Source: Modestobacter altitudinis | GTDB taxonomy: Bacteria > Actinomycetota > Actinomycetes > Mycobacteriales > Geodermatophilaceae | NCBI RefSeq assembly: GCF_005930475.1 | Contig: NZ_SJEW01000024.1 | Location: 1 to 64,000 of the forward strand | Reading direction: 5' to 3' | DNA: 64,000 nt | Shown here: piece by piece, positions 8,068-16,549 of the stretch | Layout of the letters: every line of letters begins with the position of its first letter | Numbering within the stretch: position 1 is the stretch's first letter | Translations under genes and position numbers: made by a program | The notes under the pieces: generated by a model | Told to the model about the DNA's origin: nothing | What the model saw: only the letters and a program-made list of their open reading frames with translations | The model's database searches: none

Positions 8068-8670
8068 ATGGCGTGGAACCTGCGGGGCAGCTACGCGGAG
8101 ACGTGTTCCTGCGAGCTGATGTGCCCCTGCAACCTCTCGTTCGACCATGGCGCCACCTACGACCACTGCCGGGCGTGCCTCGCGTTCACCATCCGGGACG
8201 GTCAGATCGAGGGCACCGACGTCGGCGGTCGCAGGGTGGTCACTGTCATCGACACCCCGAAGGTCATGACCGACGGCAACTGGCGGCTCGGGATGTACGT
8301 CGACGCCGAGGCGACCGACGAGCAGTTCGACAGGCTGGTCCAGGTCTTCGGTGGGCAGCTGGGTGGTCCGATGGCCGCCCTGGCGCCGCTCGTCGGGGAG
8401 GTCGTCGGGGTGCAGCGGGCGGCGATCGAGCTGACCGACGACGGGCTGCGGCACAGGGTGCGGGTCGATGACGCGGTCGACTTCGAGATCGAGGACATCG
8501 TGCCCTTCGGGGTCGACACCGGTCGGCCGGTCCGGTTCTCCGGGATGTTCCACCCTGTCGCGTCGGACCTGACGATGGCCGAGGCCCGGCGCTCTCGGAT
8601 CGACGCCTTCGGCATCCGGTACGAGGGGAAGACGGGCCTGTCCACCGCCGACTTCACGTGGTCCGCCTGA
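8068..8670 (+). CDS. DUF1326 domain protein with Cys-rich metal-binding motif
   Basis: A 200-residue DUF1326 protein. Near the N-terminus it has ETCSCELMCPCNLSFDHG followed by YDHCRACLAF: a dense set of cysteines and a histidine that looks like a metal site. The rest is a beta-rich domain with GVDTGRPVRFSGMFHP near the end. The family has no settled function. The start is ATG 8068 after a GAGGGGA ribosome-binding site; an open extension upstream lacks family features. It is followed after 15 bases by a DUF2182 membrane protein. The two families often occur together, so they probably form one system, perhaps handling a transition metal (inference). Confidence 0.88.
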   Translation: MAWNLRGSYAETCSCELMCPCNLSFDHGATYDHCRACLAFTIRDGQIEGTDVGGRRVVTVIDTPKVMTDGNWRLGMYVDAEATDEQFDRLVQVFGGQLGGPMAALAPLVGEVVGVQRAAIELTDDGLRHRVRVDDAVDFEIEDIVPFGVDTGRPVRFSGMFHPVASDLTMAEARRSRIDAFGIRYEGKTGLSTADFTWSA

Positions 8671-8685
8671 GCGGGGCACTCCAGC

Positions 8686-9492
8686 GTGCCGCGCCTCCAC
8701 CCCGACCAGGACCTCGCTGCCGCACTCGCTGCCGCGCGCGTCCGACTGGGCCTCGTCGCGACACTCCTCGTCCTCGCCGGAATGGGCTGGTGGTGGACGG
8801 CCGGGCGGATGCAGGGCATGGACGACGGGCCCTGGACCGGCCTCGGGACGCTGAGCTGGTTCCTCGGCGTCTGGGTCGTGATGATGGCCGCGATGATGTT
8901 CCCGTCGGTGGCGCCGACGGTCGCGTTGTTCTCCCGGATGACCAGGTCGAGGTCTCTGCTGACCCCGCTGCTCTTCGCGGCCGGCTACCTGACCACCTGG
9001 GCCGCAGCAGGCCTGGTCGCCTTCGGCATCGGCCTGGCCGGGCGTCGGTTGCCGGGCGACCCACTCAGCTGGGATGCCGCCGGCCGGCCGGTCGCCGCAG
9101 CCACCCTGCTGGTCGCAGCCGCCTACGAAGTGACCCCGATCAAGGACGTCTGCCTGCGCCGGTGCCGCAGTCCCCTCGGCGTACTGCTCACCGGCTGGCG
9201 AGACGGACGGTCCGGGGCGCTGCGGATGGGCGCGCGCAACGGGGCGTGGTGCGTCGGCTGCTGCTGGGCCCTGATGGCGTCGCTGTTCGCGCTGGGGGTC
9301 ATGAGCGTGGTCTGGATGGCGCTCGTCGCCGCGCTGATCGCGCTGGAGAAGACCGTCCCGGGTGGCCGGGCGGTCACCTACGGGACGGCGGGCGTGCTCC
9401 TCGTGCTGGGCGTCCTGCTGTGGGTGGCTCCTGCGGCCATCCCCGCGCTCACCGTCCCCGGCAGCGGGATGTCCTCGATGTCCACCGGCTGA
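8686..9492 (+). CDS. DUF2182 integral membrane protein
   Basis: A 268-residue polytopic membrane protein of the DUF2182 family. About six hydrophobic helices are visible, the first at residues 20-38. Family signatures: WVVMMAAMMFPSVAPTVALF, LTTWAAAGLVAF, YEVTPIKDVCLRRCRSPLG and GARNGAWCVGCCWALM. The Met-rich MMAAMM and the cysteine clusters at helix ends could bind metal; the family is described as a predicted metal-binding membrane protein without a proven role. GTG 8686 lies 15 bases after the DUF1326 stop, so the genes form an operon. Next on the other strand is adnB, with 33 bases between the convergent stops. Confidence 0.87.
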   Translation: MPRLHPDQDLAAALAAARVRLGLVATLLVLAGMGWWWTAGRMQGMDDGPWTGLGTLSWFLGVWVVMMAAMMFPSVAPTVALFSRMTRSRSLLTPLLFAAGYLTTWAAAGLVAFGIGLAGRRLPGDPLSWDAAGRPVAAATLLVAAAYEVTPIKDVCLRRCRSPLGVLLTGWRDGRSGALRMGARNGAWCVGCCWALMASLFALGVMSVVWMALVAALIALEKTVPGGRAVTYGTAGVLLVLGVLLWVAPAAIPALTVPGSGMSSMSTG

Positions 9493-9525
9493 GCAGGGCA
9501 CCGGGGCCGGGCGCGGGCAGTGGGG

Positions 9526-12500
9526 TCACCCCTCGGTCCCGCGCACGAGGGCCAGCAGACCGGCCTCGTCGAGCAGGTCGACCGGGCGCAGGGTCACCCC
9601 GGCGCCGACGTGGTGGAAGCCCGCACTGACCCGCTCCACCGGCGCCCCGGTCAACCGGGACCAGCCGATCCGGTAGGCGGCCAGCTGGACGGCGGCGGCG
9701 GTGAGCTCCGCGGGGCTCGGCACCGGGCCGGTCTTCCAGTCGATCACCTCGTACCCGCCGTCGGGGGTCGCGTAGACGGCGTCGATCCGCCCACGGAGGG
9801 TCAGCGGACCCAGCGGCGTCTCGAACGGCGCCTCCACGTCGACCGGCTGTCGGTCGGCCCACTCGCTGCGCAGGAACGCCTGCTGCAGCGACTCCAGTGC
9901 GGCGTCCGGTGCCGCGCCGGCGTCCCCGCTGCCGGGCAGCTCGTCGAGGTCGATCAGCCGTGAGGTGCCGAACCGCTCCTCCAGCCAGGCGTGGAACTTG
10001 GTGCCCCGGCGGGCCAGCGGCGCCGGCGCGGCCGGCATCGGCCGGCGGAGCCGGCGGGCCAGCTCGGCGGGGTCGCGGCGCAGCGCCACGAGCGAGGACA
10101 CCGACAGGTGCGCGGGCAGCGGCACGTCGACGACGCCCCGGGAGTGCTCGGCCCGCTCGCGCAGCAGCAGGTCGGCGTCCCGCAGCCAGTCGGCGACCAG
10201 CGGATCGTCGGTGGCACCGAGGGCGTCGGCGGTCAGCGGGTGCGGCTCGGTGGCGGCGAGCAGCTCGGCGGCCGCGGTGAGCGAGCGACGGCGGCCGGAC
10301 GAGAGGGGGTCGGTCGGCCAGCTGCCGACCGGCCACTCCGCCAGCGCCGGGTTCTCCGCGTCCTCCTCCGGCGGCGGCGCCCAGGCGTCGACGACACCGG
10401 CCCCGGCCTCGCACGCGGCCTGGACGGCGAGCAGCAGGGACGACGGCCCGCAGGCGGTCTTGCCGTCGCGCCACCAGCTGCCCGAGCAGAGCAGCAGGTG
10501 CTTGGCACGGGTGACCGCCACGTAGCCGAGCCGCACCTCCTCGGCGAGACCGAAGTCCTTCCACTCGGCGACGTAGTCGTCCAGCGCGTCGCGGACGGCG
10601 GCCTGGTCGCCGGAGCCGGGCACCGGCAGCTGCAGCCGGGGCAGCTCGGCGCGGTCGGTCGCGCGCAGGTCGACCGGGACGGCGCCGGGGTCGCGGATCC
10701 AGGAGTCGGACGCGTCGCCCTTGGCCGGGAACTGACCGACGGTCATGCCCGGGACGGCCACCACGTCCCACTCCAGCCCCTTCGCCGAGTGACCGGTGAG
10801 CAGCTGGACCGCCTCGAGGTTGACCGCCACCTCACCGGGCTCCAGGCCGCGCTCACGCACCTCCGCGTCGGCGAGGTAGCCGAGGAAGGCCGGCAGCGAC
10901 GGCAGCTCGGCGAGCTCGGCGAACTCGGCGGCCACCTCGTGCAGCGCGTCCAGGTGGGTGCGCGCACCACCGGGGGTGGCGTCGGGGTGGCTGGCCAGCT
11001 CGGTCTCCAGGCCCAGCGTGCGCACCACCTCGTCGACGAGGTCCGGCAGCGGCTCCCCGAGCCGGGAACGCAGCGCGGAGAGCTCGTTGGCCAGCCGCCG
11101 CAGCCGGCGGTGCCCCTCGGCCGAGAACGCCTCCGGGCGCCCCAGGTCGTCGAGCGCCTCGACGATGCTGCCGCGCTCGCGGGGCGGGGTCGGGCCGGCG
11201 GGCGCACCGGCCTCCGGCGGGGTGGCGTCGTCGGCCGGCGCGGCCGTGCTCCGCTCCCGGACCAGCGCCCGCGACCGCGACTCCAGCGCGGCGAGGTCGC
11301 GCGGCCCCAGCCGCCAGCGTGCGCCGGTGAGCAGCCGGCCGAGCGCATCACCGGCGCTGGGGTCGACCAGCACCCGCAGGGTGGCGACCACGTCGGACAC
11401 CTCGGGCACGTCGAGCAGCCCACCGAGGCCGACGACCTCGACCGGCAGGCCGCGGGCGCGCAGGGCAGCGGCGATGCCGGGCAGCTGGGCGCGGCGGCGG
11501 GCGAGCACCGCGATGGTGGGGCGCCCAGCGCCGTCGCCGGTCCCCTTCCAGGCCTGCTCCAGCCGGTCGGCCAGCGCCTCGGTCTCCGCCGCGACCGTCT
11601 CGTACAGCCCGCAGTGGACCGCGCCGTTGCCGGCCACCGGCGAGGGCTGCAGGTCCGGCAGCGGCTGCTCGGGCTCGGGCAGGGCGCCGGCCACCGCGTT
11701 GGCCACGGCGAGCACCGCGCGGTCGTTGCGCCAGCTGGTGGACAGGCTGAGCCGCTCCGCCCGGCGGTCGGGCGTGCCGGGGAAGGTGCGGTCGAAGCGC
11801 TCGATGGTGCCGGCGGAGGCACCGCGCCAGCCGTAGATGGACTGCCGCGGGTCGCCGACGGCGAGCACCGGGTGCCCACCGGGACCGCCGAAGAGCGCCT
11901 CGAGCATCCGCAGCTGGCCGACGCTGGTGTCCTGGTACTCGTCCAGCAGCACCACACGCCAGCGGGCCCGCTCCCGCCGGCCCACCTCGGCCGAGGTGAC
12001 CGCGACCCGGGCGGCGAGGGACACCTGGTCGGCGTAGTCGATCGCGCCGACCGCGCGCTTGCGCGCCTCGAACGCCTCCACCATGGGCAGCAGCGCCACC
12101 CGGGCCCGTTGCCGCTTGAGCATCTCCGAGACGTCCTTGTAGACCCCCTTCTTGCGAGGGGCGTCCGGATAGCCGCTGACCTGGGCCTCGAACCGCGCCG
12201 TCCACGCCCGCAGCGCTGCCGGGGTGATGTCGTGCTCGCCGAGCTCGGCGGCGAGCTGCAGCACGTCCTCGGTGGTGGTGACCAGCCCGAGCGCGACGTC
12301 GCTCATGTCGCCGGTGTGCCCGGCCACGGCGGTGGCCGCCTGGCCCCAGCACATCGCCGGGCCCAGCACGCCGGAGCCAGGCTCCACCCCGATCCGGAGA
12401 CCGTGCTCGGCCACGATGCTGGCTGCGTAGCCGTGGTAGGTCGCCACCGTCGGCGCCGCCACCGCCAGGCGCTCGCGCAGCGCGGGGTCGGTGTCGGGGT

Positions 12501-12858
12501 GGTCGGCCAGCGCGCCGAGCCGCAGTCGCACCCGGGCGTTGAGCTCGCTGGCGGCCTTGCGGGTGAAGGTGAGCCCGAGGACCGCCTCGGGGGCGACGAG
12601 CTGGTTGGCCACCAGCCAGGCCACCCGGGCGGCCATCGTCTCGGTCTTGCCCGACCCGGCACCGGCCACCACGACCAGCGGCCGGTCGACGGGCGCCGCG
12701 ACCACGCCTGCCTGCTCCGGTGAGGGCGCGTGGCCGACACCGCTGCGGGCCGCGACCTCGGCCGGCGTCAGCAGCCGCGGCGGCTCGGGTGCCACCACCG
12801 GCACCATGCCCGGGAGGTCGAAGGACAGCTGCTGGTCGGTGACCGGGCGGGGCGTCAT
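9526..12858 (-). CDS. adnB: ATP-dependent helicase-nuclease AdnB subunit
   Basis: A 1110-residue UvrD/RecB-type protein matching AdnB of the mycobacterial AdnAB complex, which unwinds and resects DNA double-strand breaks. Helicase motifs in order: GAGSGKT (Walker A, about residues 66-72), LTFTRKAA, VVLLDEYQDTS (Walker B), VGDPRQSIYGWRGA (motif III), TGHSAKGLEWDVV (motif V), VAVTRAKHLL (motif VI). The C-terminal nuclease domain has RGRIDAVY, EVIDWKTG and VQLAAYRIG, with the metal-binding Asp and catalytic Asp/Lys. ATG 12858 (MTPRPVTDQQ) overlaps the adnA stop as ATGA, which decides the start against an open 18-codon extension. In AdnAB of mycobacteria, AdnB is the leading motor. Usual length for the family. 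Confidence 0.93.
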   Translation of the reverse strand: MTPRPVTDQQLSFDLPGMVPVVAPEPPRLLTPAEVAARSGVGHAPSPEQAGVVAAPVDRPLVVVAGAGSGKTETMAARVAWLVANQLVAPEAVLGLTFTRKAASELNARVRLRLGALADHPDTDPALRERLAVAAPTVATYHGYAASIVAEHGLRIGVEPGSGVLGPAMCWGQAATAVAGHTGDMSDVALGLVTTTEDVLQLAAELGEHDITPAALRAWTARFEAQVSGYPDAPRKKGVYKDVSEMLKRQRARVALLPMVEAFEARKRAVGAIDYADQVSLAARVAVTSAEVGRRERARWRVVLLDEYQDTSVGQLRMLEALFGGPGGHPVLAVGDPRQSIYGWRGASAGTIERFDRTFPGTPDRRAERLSLSTSWRNDRAVLAVANAVAGALPEPEQPLPDLQPSPVAGNGAVHCGLYETVAAETEALADRLEQAWKGTGDGAGRPTIAVLARRRAQLPGIAAALRARGLPVEVVGLGGLLDVPEVSDVVATLRVLVDPSAGDALGRLLTGARWRLGPRDLAALESRSRALVRERSTAAPADDATPPEAGAPAGPTPPRERGSIVEALDDLGRPEAFSAEGHRRLRRLANELSALRSRLGEPLPDLVDEVVRTLGLETELASHPDATPGGARTHLDALHEVAAEFAELAELPSLPAFLGYLADAEVRERGLEPGEVAVNLEAVQLLTGHSAKGLEWDVVAVPGMTVGQFPAKGDASDSWIRDPGAVPVDLRATDRAELPRLQLPVPGSGDQAAVRDALDDYVAEWKDFGLAEEVRLGYVAVTRAKHLLLCSGSWWRDGKTACGPSSLLLAVQAACEAGAGVVDAWAPPPEEDAENPALAEWPVGSWPTDPLSSGRRRSLTAAAELLAATEPHPLTADALGATDDPLVADWLRDADLLLRERAEHSRGVVDVPLPAHLSVSSLVALRRDPAELARRLRRPMPAAPAPLARRGTKFHAWLEERFGTSRLIDLDELPGSGDAGAAPDAALESLQQAFLRSEWADRQPVDVEAPFETPLGPLTLRGRIDAVYATPDGGYEVIDWKTGPVPSPAELTAAAVQLAAYRIGWSRLTGAPVERVSAGFHHVGAGVTLRPVDLLDEAGLLALVRGTEG

Positions 12859-15800
12859 CGGGTCACCTGCCGGCCGGACTCCTGCATCGGGCAGCTCCTG
12901 CGGAACGCGCACCGCTCGCAGTCGGTGTCGGTGCGGACGGCGAACTCACCGGCCCCCATCCCCGCACCGACCTCGGCGATGAGCTCGCCGGCCCAGGTCT
13001 GCCGGGGGTCGACGTCGGCGGGCAGCGGTGCCTGCACGTGCTCCTTGGCGGCCTTCTGCGACCCGCCGACCTGCAGCAGCGCCGCACCGCCGGTGGCCCG
13101 GCCGTGGTCGGCGAAGGCGCCCTCGGTGACCGCCAGCTGGTATGCGGCGAGCTGGCCGTGCTCCTCGACGGTGCGCGGTGGCGTCTTGCCGGTCTTGAGG
13201 TCCACGACGACCAGTCGCCCCTCGCCGTCCCGCTCCAGCCGGTCGACCTGGCCGCGCAACCGGGCGCGACCGACGACGACGTCGAAGTCCTCCTCCGCAG
13301 CGACGAGCTCGCGTGCGGCGCGGGAGTGCCAGGCGAGGAACTTGGTCAGCATCTCCTGGGCGCGCTCCCGCTGCCGCTGGTCGAACCACCCGGGCCCGAG
13401 GTCCAGACCGTCGAGCTCGGCGTCGAGGACCGCGGCCGCGTCGGCGGGCGGCAGGCCCTCGGCGACCTGCTGGGCGACGTCGTGCACCGCCGACCCGACC
13501 GTGCGGGTGGCCTCCGGAGCCGCCTCCGCACCGACCGCGCCCAGCACCCACCGGAGCGGGCAGCGCTGGAAGGTGTCGATGGCGGAGGGACGGACCGGCA
13601 CCACCTCGGCCGGGTCCACCAGCGGCGCGTCGTCGGACAGCGGCGCCAGCCCCCACCAGCTGGACGGGTCGGCACCGGGCACCCGCTCCTGGGCGAGCCG
13701 GCGGAGCACCGCCGCGGCGCTCGACCGGCGTGCCGGGTCGGTGTGCGGGTCGGTGAGGTGGCGGCGCAGTTCGGCGACGAGCGCGGGCAGCGTGAGCTGG
13801 CGGGGCAGCGGCGTGTGCGGCCGGACCCCGTCGGTCTCGGCCGGCGGCGGGACGACCAGGTCGAGGAACCGGGACGCGGTGGCTCCTGCGTCGCCACCCT
13901 CCAGCGCACCGTCGACGGCCGACACCAGCAGCCGGCGGCGGGCCCGCGTGCAGGCGACGTAGAACAGCCGCCGCTCCTCGGCGAGCGCCAGCGTGCGCCG
14001 GTCAAGGGTGGCCGGGTCGGTGCCGCCGGCGGCGTCCACGAGGTCCTCGGCACCCAGCAGGCTGGCCCGGTTGCGCAGGTCGGGCCACACCCCCTCCTGC
14101 ACGCCGGCGACGCAGACCAGGTCCCACTCCAGGCCCTTGGCCGCGTGCGCGGTGAGCAGCCGCACCGACTCGCCCGCCGGTGCCCGGGCCGCCCCGCTGT
14201 CCCCGGGCAGGACCTGCGCGCGGAGGTGCTCGACGAAGGCGGCGACGCCGGCGAGCGGGAGCCGGTCGACGAAACCGGCCGCGGCGTCGAACAACGCCAC
14301 GACGGCATCGAGGTCACGGTCGGCTACGGCGCCGGGGGGCCCACCCGCCGCGCTCGCCCGCGCCCACCGGTTCGCCAGCCCGCTGGCCTGCCACATCGCC
14401 CACAGCACGTCCTCGGCGCTGCCGTCGCCGGCCAGCGCCAGCCGCCCCGCCGACAGCACCCGGGCCACCCGCGTCGCGGGCCGGGCCAGGTGCTCGGGCA
14501 GCGCGTCGAGCAGCGTGGCGTCGGCCAGCACGGTGGCCAGCGGTGCGTTCCGGACCGCGGCGTCCTCCCCGCGGACGGCCATCGCCCGACGGGCGGCGCG
14601 GCGCAACCGGCGCAGGTCGAGCACGGTCGCACCGCCGAGCGGAGAGGCCAGCAGTGCCTCCGCGCCGGGCTCGTCGAGGCCCGCCTCGGCCTCCGACGCA
14701 GCGGGGTCACGCGCGGAGACCGGCCCGGCCTGGGCGTGCCGCAGTGGGAGCAGCGCGCCCAGCGCGGCCAGCAGTGGCTGCACCGCGGGCTGACCGGCCA
14801 GCGCGATGTCGTCCGCGGACACCGCCACCGGCACCCCCGCCTGGGTGAGCGCCCGGCGCACCGGCCCGAGACCGGTGGTCGCGGACCGGACCACGACCGC
14901 CATCTGCGACCACGGGACGTCGTCGAGCAGGTGCGCCCGGCGCATGGTGTCGGCGATGAAGGCCGCCTCCATCGCCGGTGCGTCGAAGACGTGCACCTCC
15001 GCCGAGCCGGGCTCGATGCCCTCGCCGGGCACGAGCCGGCGGTGCTCCCACGGCCCGGGGAGCCCCTCGGCGACCCGGCGGCTCACCGCCAGCAGCTCGG
15101 CGCCGGAGCGGCGGCAGACCCCGAGGGAGAGCCGGTCGGCGGGACGGCCGTCGCGGTGCAGGAACCGGGACGGGAACTCGATGATCCCGCGCGGCTCGGC
15201 GCCCCGGAACGCGTAGATCGCCTGGTCCGGGTCGCCGACGACGACGAGGTCCCCACCGCCGCCGGCCAGCAGCTCGACCAGCTCCACCTGAGCGGGGTCG
15301 GTGTCCTGGTACTCGTCGACGAACAGCCAGCTCGCCCGGTCGCGCTCGGCGCGCAGCAGCTCCGGGTCGGCCCGCAGCTCGTCGATGGCGGTGCGGACCA
15401 GCTCGGCGGGGTCGTAGCCGCTCGCGCCGCCGCGGGCGACCGTGGCGAAGTAGGACACGTCCTGGTACTGGCGGAGGAAGTCGGCGGCCGCCACCCAGTG
15501 CGGCAGGTCCCGCTCGCGGCCCCACGCGGCGAGCCGGTGGGCGTCGATCCCCCGCTCGGTGGCGCGGAGCAGGAGGTCGCGGAGCTCGTCGCGGAAGCCG
15601 GACATGGCCAGCGCCTCGGTCAGCTCCTCCGGCCAGCGGACCACGCCCTCGAGGTCGGCGTCGCCCCGCAGCAGGTCGGCGACCACGGCGTCCTGCTCGG
15701 CGCTGGTGAGCAACCGCGGGACGGGCTCGCCGCGCAGCACGGCGGCCCGGCGGAGCACCCCGTAGGCGTAGGAGTGGAAGGTCCGCGCGACCGGCTCCCG

Positions 15801-16121
15801 GATGGTGCGGGCGACCCGGGCGGTGATCCGGGTGCGCAGCTCCACGGCGGCCTTGCGGCTGAAGGTGAGCACCAGCAGCCGCTCCGGGTCGGCACCCGCC
15901 TCGATCCTGGTGGCCACGGCCTCGACGATCGTGGTCGTCTTCCCGGTACCCGGCCCGGCCAGCACGAGCAGCGGACCGCCGCGGTGGTCGACGACCGCCT
16001 GCTGGGTGGGGTCCAGCCGAGGCCGGACCAGCGGGGCAGGCTCCGGCTGCACCAGCCGGTAGACCGGTGTCCGGTGGCTCGCCGTGGCGATCGCTGTCCC
16101 GCTTGCTGTCTCCCCCCGCAC
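12855..16121 (-). CDS. adnA: ATP-dependent helicase-nuclease AdnA subunit
   Basis: A 1088-residue partner of AdnB. Motifs: GPGTGKT (about residues 56-62), LTFSRKAAVELR, FVDEYQDTDPAQ, VGDPDQAIYAFRGAEP, TAHAAKGLEWDLV and FYVACTRARRRLL. The nuclease domain shows VHDVAQQVAEG, LRGQVDRLE, VVVDLKTGKT and GQLAAYQLAV. Cysteines in FQRCPLRW and CERCAFRRSCP near the C-terminus have the spacing of the AddB/Cas4-type iron-sulphur nuclease cluster. It is translated just ahead of adnB with a four-base overlap. GTG 16121 is the only canonical start that keeps the whole domain; GAGGGG sits almost directly against it, so the true start is uncertain by a few codons. The upstream spacer carries one copy of the hairpin repeat described at 16160. 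Confidence 0.93.
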   Translation of the reverse strand: MRGETASGTAIATASHRTPVYRLVQPEPAPLVRPRLDPTQQAVVDHRGGPLLVLAGPGTGKTTTIVEAVATRIEAGADPERLLVLTFSRKAAVELRTRITARVARTIREPVARTFHSYAYGVLRRAAVLRGEPVPRLLTSAEQDAVVADLLRGDADLEGVVRWPEELTEALAMSGFRDELRDLLLRATERGIDAHRLAAWGRERDLPHWVAAADFLRQYQDVSYFATVARGGASGYDPAELVRTAIDELRADPELLRAERDRASWLFVDEYQDTDPAQVELVELLAGGGGDLVVVGDPDQAIYAFRGAEPRGIIEFPSRFLHRDGRPADRLSLGVCRRSGAELLAVSRRVAEGLPGPWEHRRLVPGEGIEPGSAEVHVFDAPAMEAAFIADTMRRAHLLDDVPWSQMAVVVRSATTGLGPVRRALTQAGVPVAVSADDIALAGQPAVQPLLAALGALLPLRHAQAGPVSARDPAASEAEAGLDEPGAEALLASPLGGATVLDLRRLRRAARRAMAVRGEDAAVRNAPLATVLADATLLDALPEHLARPATRVARVLSAGRLALAGDGSAEDVLWAMWQASGLANRWARASAAGGPPGAVADRDLDAVVALFDAAAGFVDRLPLAGVAAFVEHLRAQVLPGDSGAARAPAGESVRLLTAHAAKGLEWDLVCVAGVQEGVWPDLRNRASLLGAEDLVDAAGGTDPATLDRRTLALAEERRLFYVACTRARRRLLVSAVDGALEGGDAGATASRFLDLVVPPPAETDGVRPHTPLPRQLTLPALVAELRRHLTDPHTDPARRSSAAAVLRRLAQERVPGADPSSWWGLAPLSDDAPLVDPAEVVPVRPSAIDTFQRCPLRWVLGAVGAEAAPEATRTVGSAVHDVAQQVAEGLPPADAAAVLDAELDGLDLGPGWFDQRQRERAQEMLTKFLAWHSRAARELVAAEEDFDVVVGRARLRGQVDRLERDGEGRLVVVDLKTGKTPPRTVEEHGQLAAYQLAVTEGAFADHGRATGGAALLQVGGSQKAAKEHVQAPLPADVDPRQTWAGELIAEVGAGMGAGEFAVRTDTDCERCAFRRSCPMQESGRQVTR

Positions 16122-16159
16122 CCCTCGATGAGACCACGGGGGTACGACGGTTCTGGTGA

Positions 16160-16207
16160 CCCCGTCCCGGGTCCCCTCGCGAGTTCGCCAACGGAGGGCG
16201 GGCGGGG
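16160..16207 (+). repeat. Structured hairpin repeat, copy E (opposite orientation)
   Basis: CCCCGTCC (16160-16167) pairs with GGGCGGGG (16200-16207), with one G.U in the plus-strand RNA, around a 32-base loop. Read on the plus strand it aligns with the minus-strand reading of copy D at 60448: both have GACCCCGTCC, then CCCCTCGC, then CGGGGCC at the end. Unlike copies A-D it does not follow a gene end in its own orientation; it lies in the adnA upstream region. Confidence 0.5.
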
Positions 16208-16213
16208 CCCTCC
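16193..16213 (-). terminator. Hairpin after the alkyltransferase-like gene
   Basis: GGAGGGC (16193-16199) and GCCCTCC (16207-16213) form a 7-bp stem with a 7-base loop, two bases beyond the stop of the gene at 16215. It overlaps the right arm of repeat copy E, so the two structures exclude each other in a plus-strand transcript. Confidence 0.55.
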
Positions 16214-16214
16214 T

Positions 16215-16532
16215 TCAGTCCTCGTCGGGCCAGCCGACCGCGGCCAGGTCGACCCGGGAGCCGCGCAGCGGCACGCCCTCGCCGGCCAGCAGCTCCAGCT
16301 GCCGGACCCGGACCGGCTCCGCGGCGGTGCCGTCGGCCCGCAGGACACGGTGCCAGGGCACGGCAGCGCCCCCGCCGGACAGCGCGCGGGCGACCCGTCG
16401 GGGGCCGACGCCGACGATCCGGCCGATCGCCCCGTAGGTGCTCACCCGGCCCGGCGGGATCGCCTCGACGACGTCGAAGACCGCCTCGTCGACGTCGTCG
16501 GCGGACCGGTCGGCCGGGCCGGGGGCGCGCAC
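16215..16532 (-). CDS. Alkyltransferase-like (ATL) DNA-damage recognition protein
   Basis: A 105-residue protein of the MGMT DNA-binding fold. VSTYGAIGRIVG and RRVARALSG match the helix-turn-helix of O6-alkylguanine methyltransferases, but the active-site PCHR is VPWHRVLRADG: the acceptor Cys is Trp. This is the hallmark of ATL proteins, which bind alkylated guanine without repairing it and hand lesions to nucleotide excision repair. GTG 16532 is chosen because GGAG lies eight bases before it; open sequence upstream overlaps the neighbouring gene. It starts 17 bases after the Pro-rich membrane protein gene and precedes adnA. Mycobacteria have a similar gene (Rv3204) next to adnAB. Confidence 0.88.
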   Translation of the reverse strand: MRAPGPADRSADDVDEAVFDVVEAIPPGRVSTYGAIGRIVGVGPRRVARALSGGGAAVPWHRVLRADGTAAEPVRVRQLELLAGEGVPLRGSRVDLAAVGWPDED

Positions 16533-16549
16533 CTCGGGGACTCCGCCGG

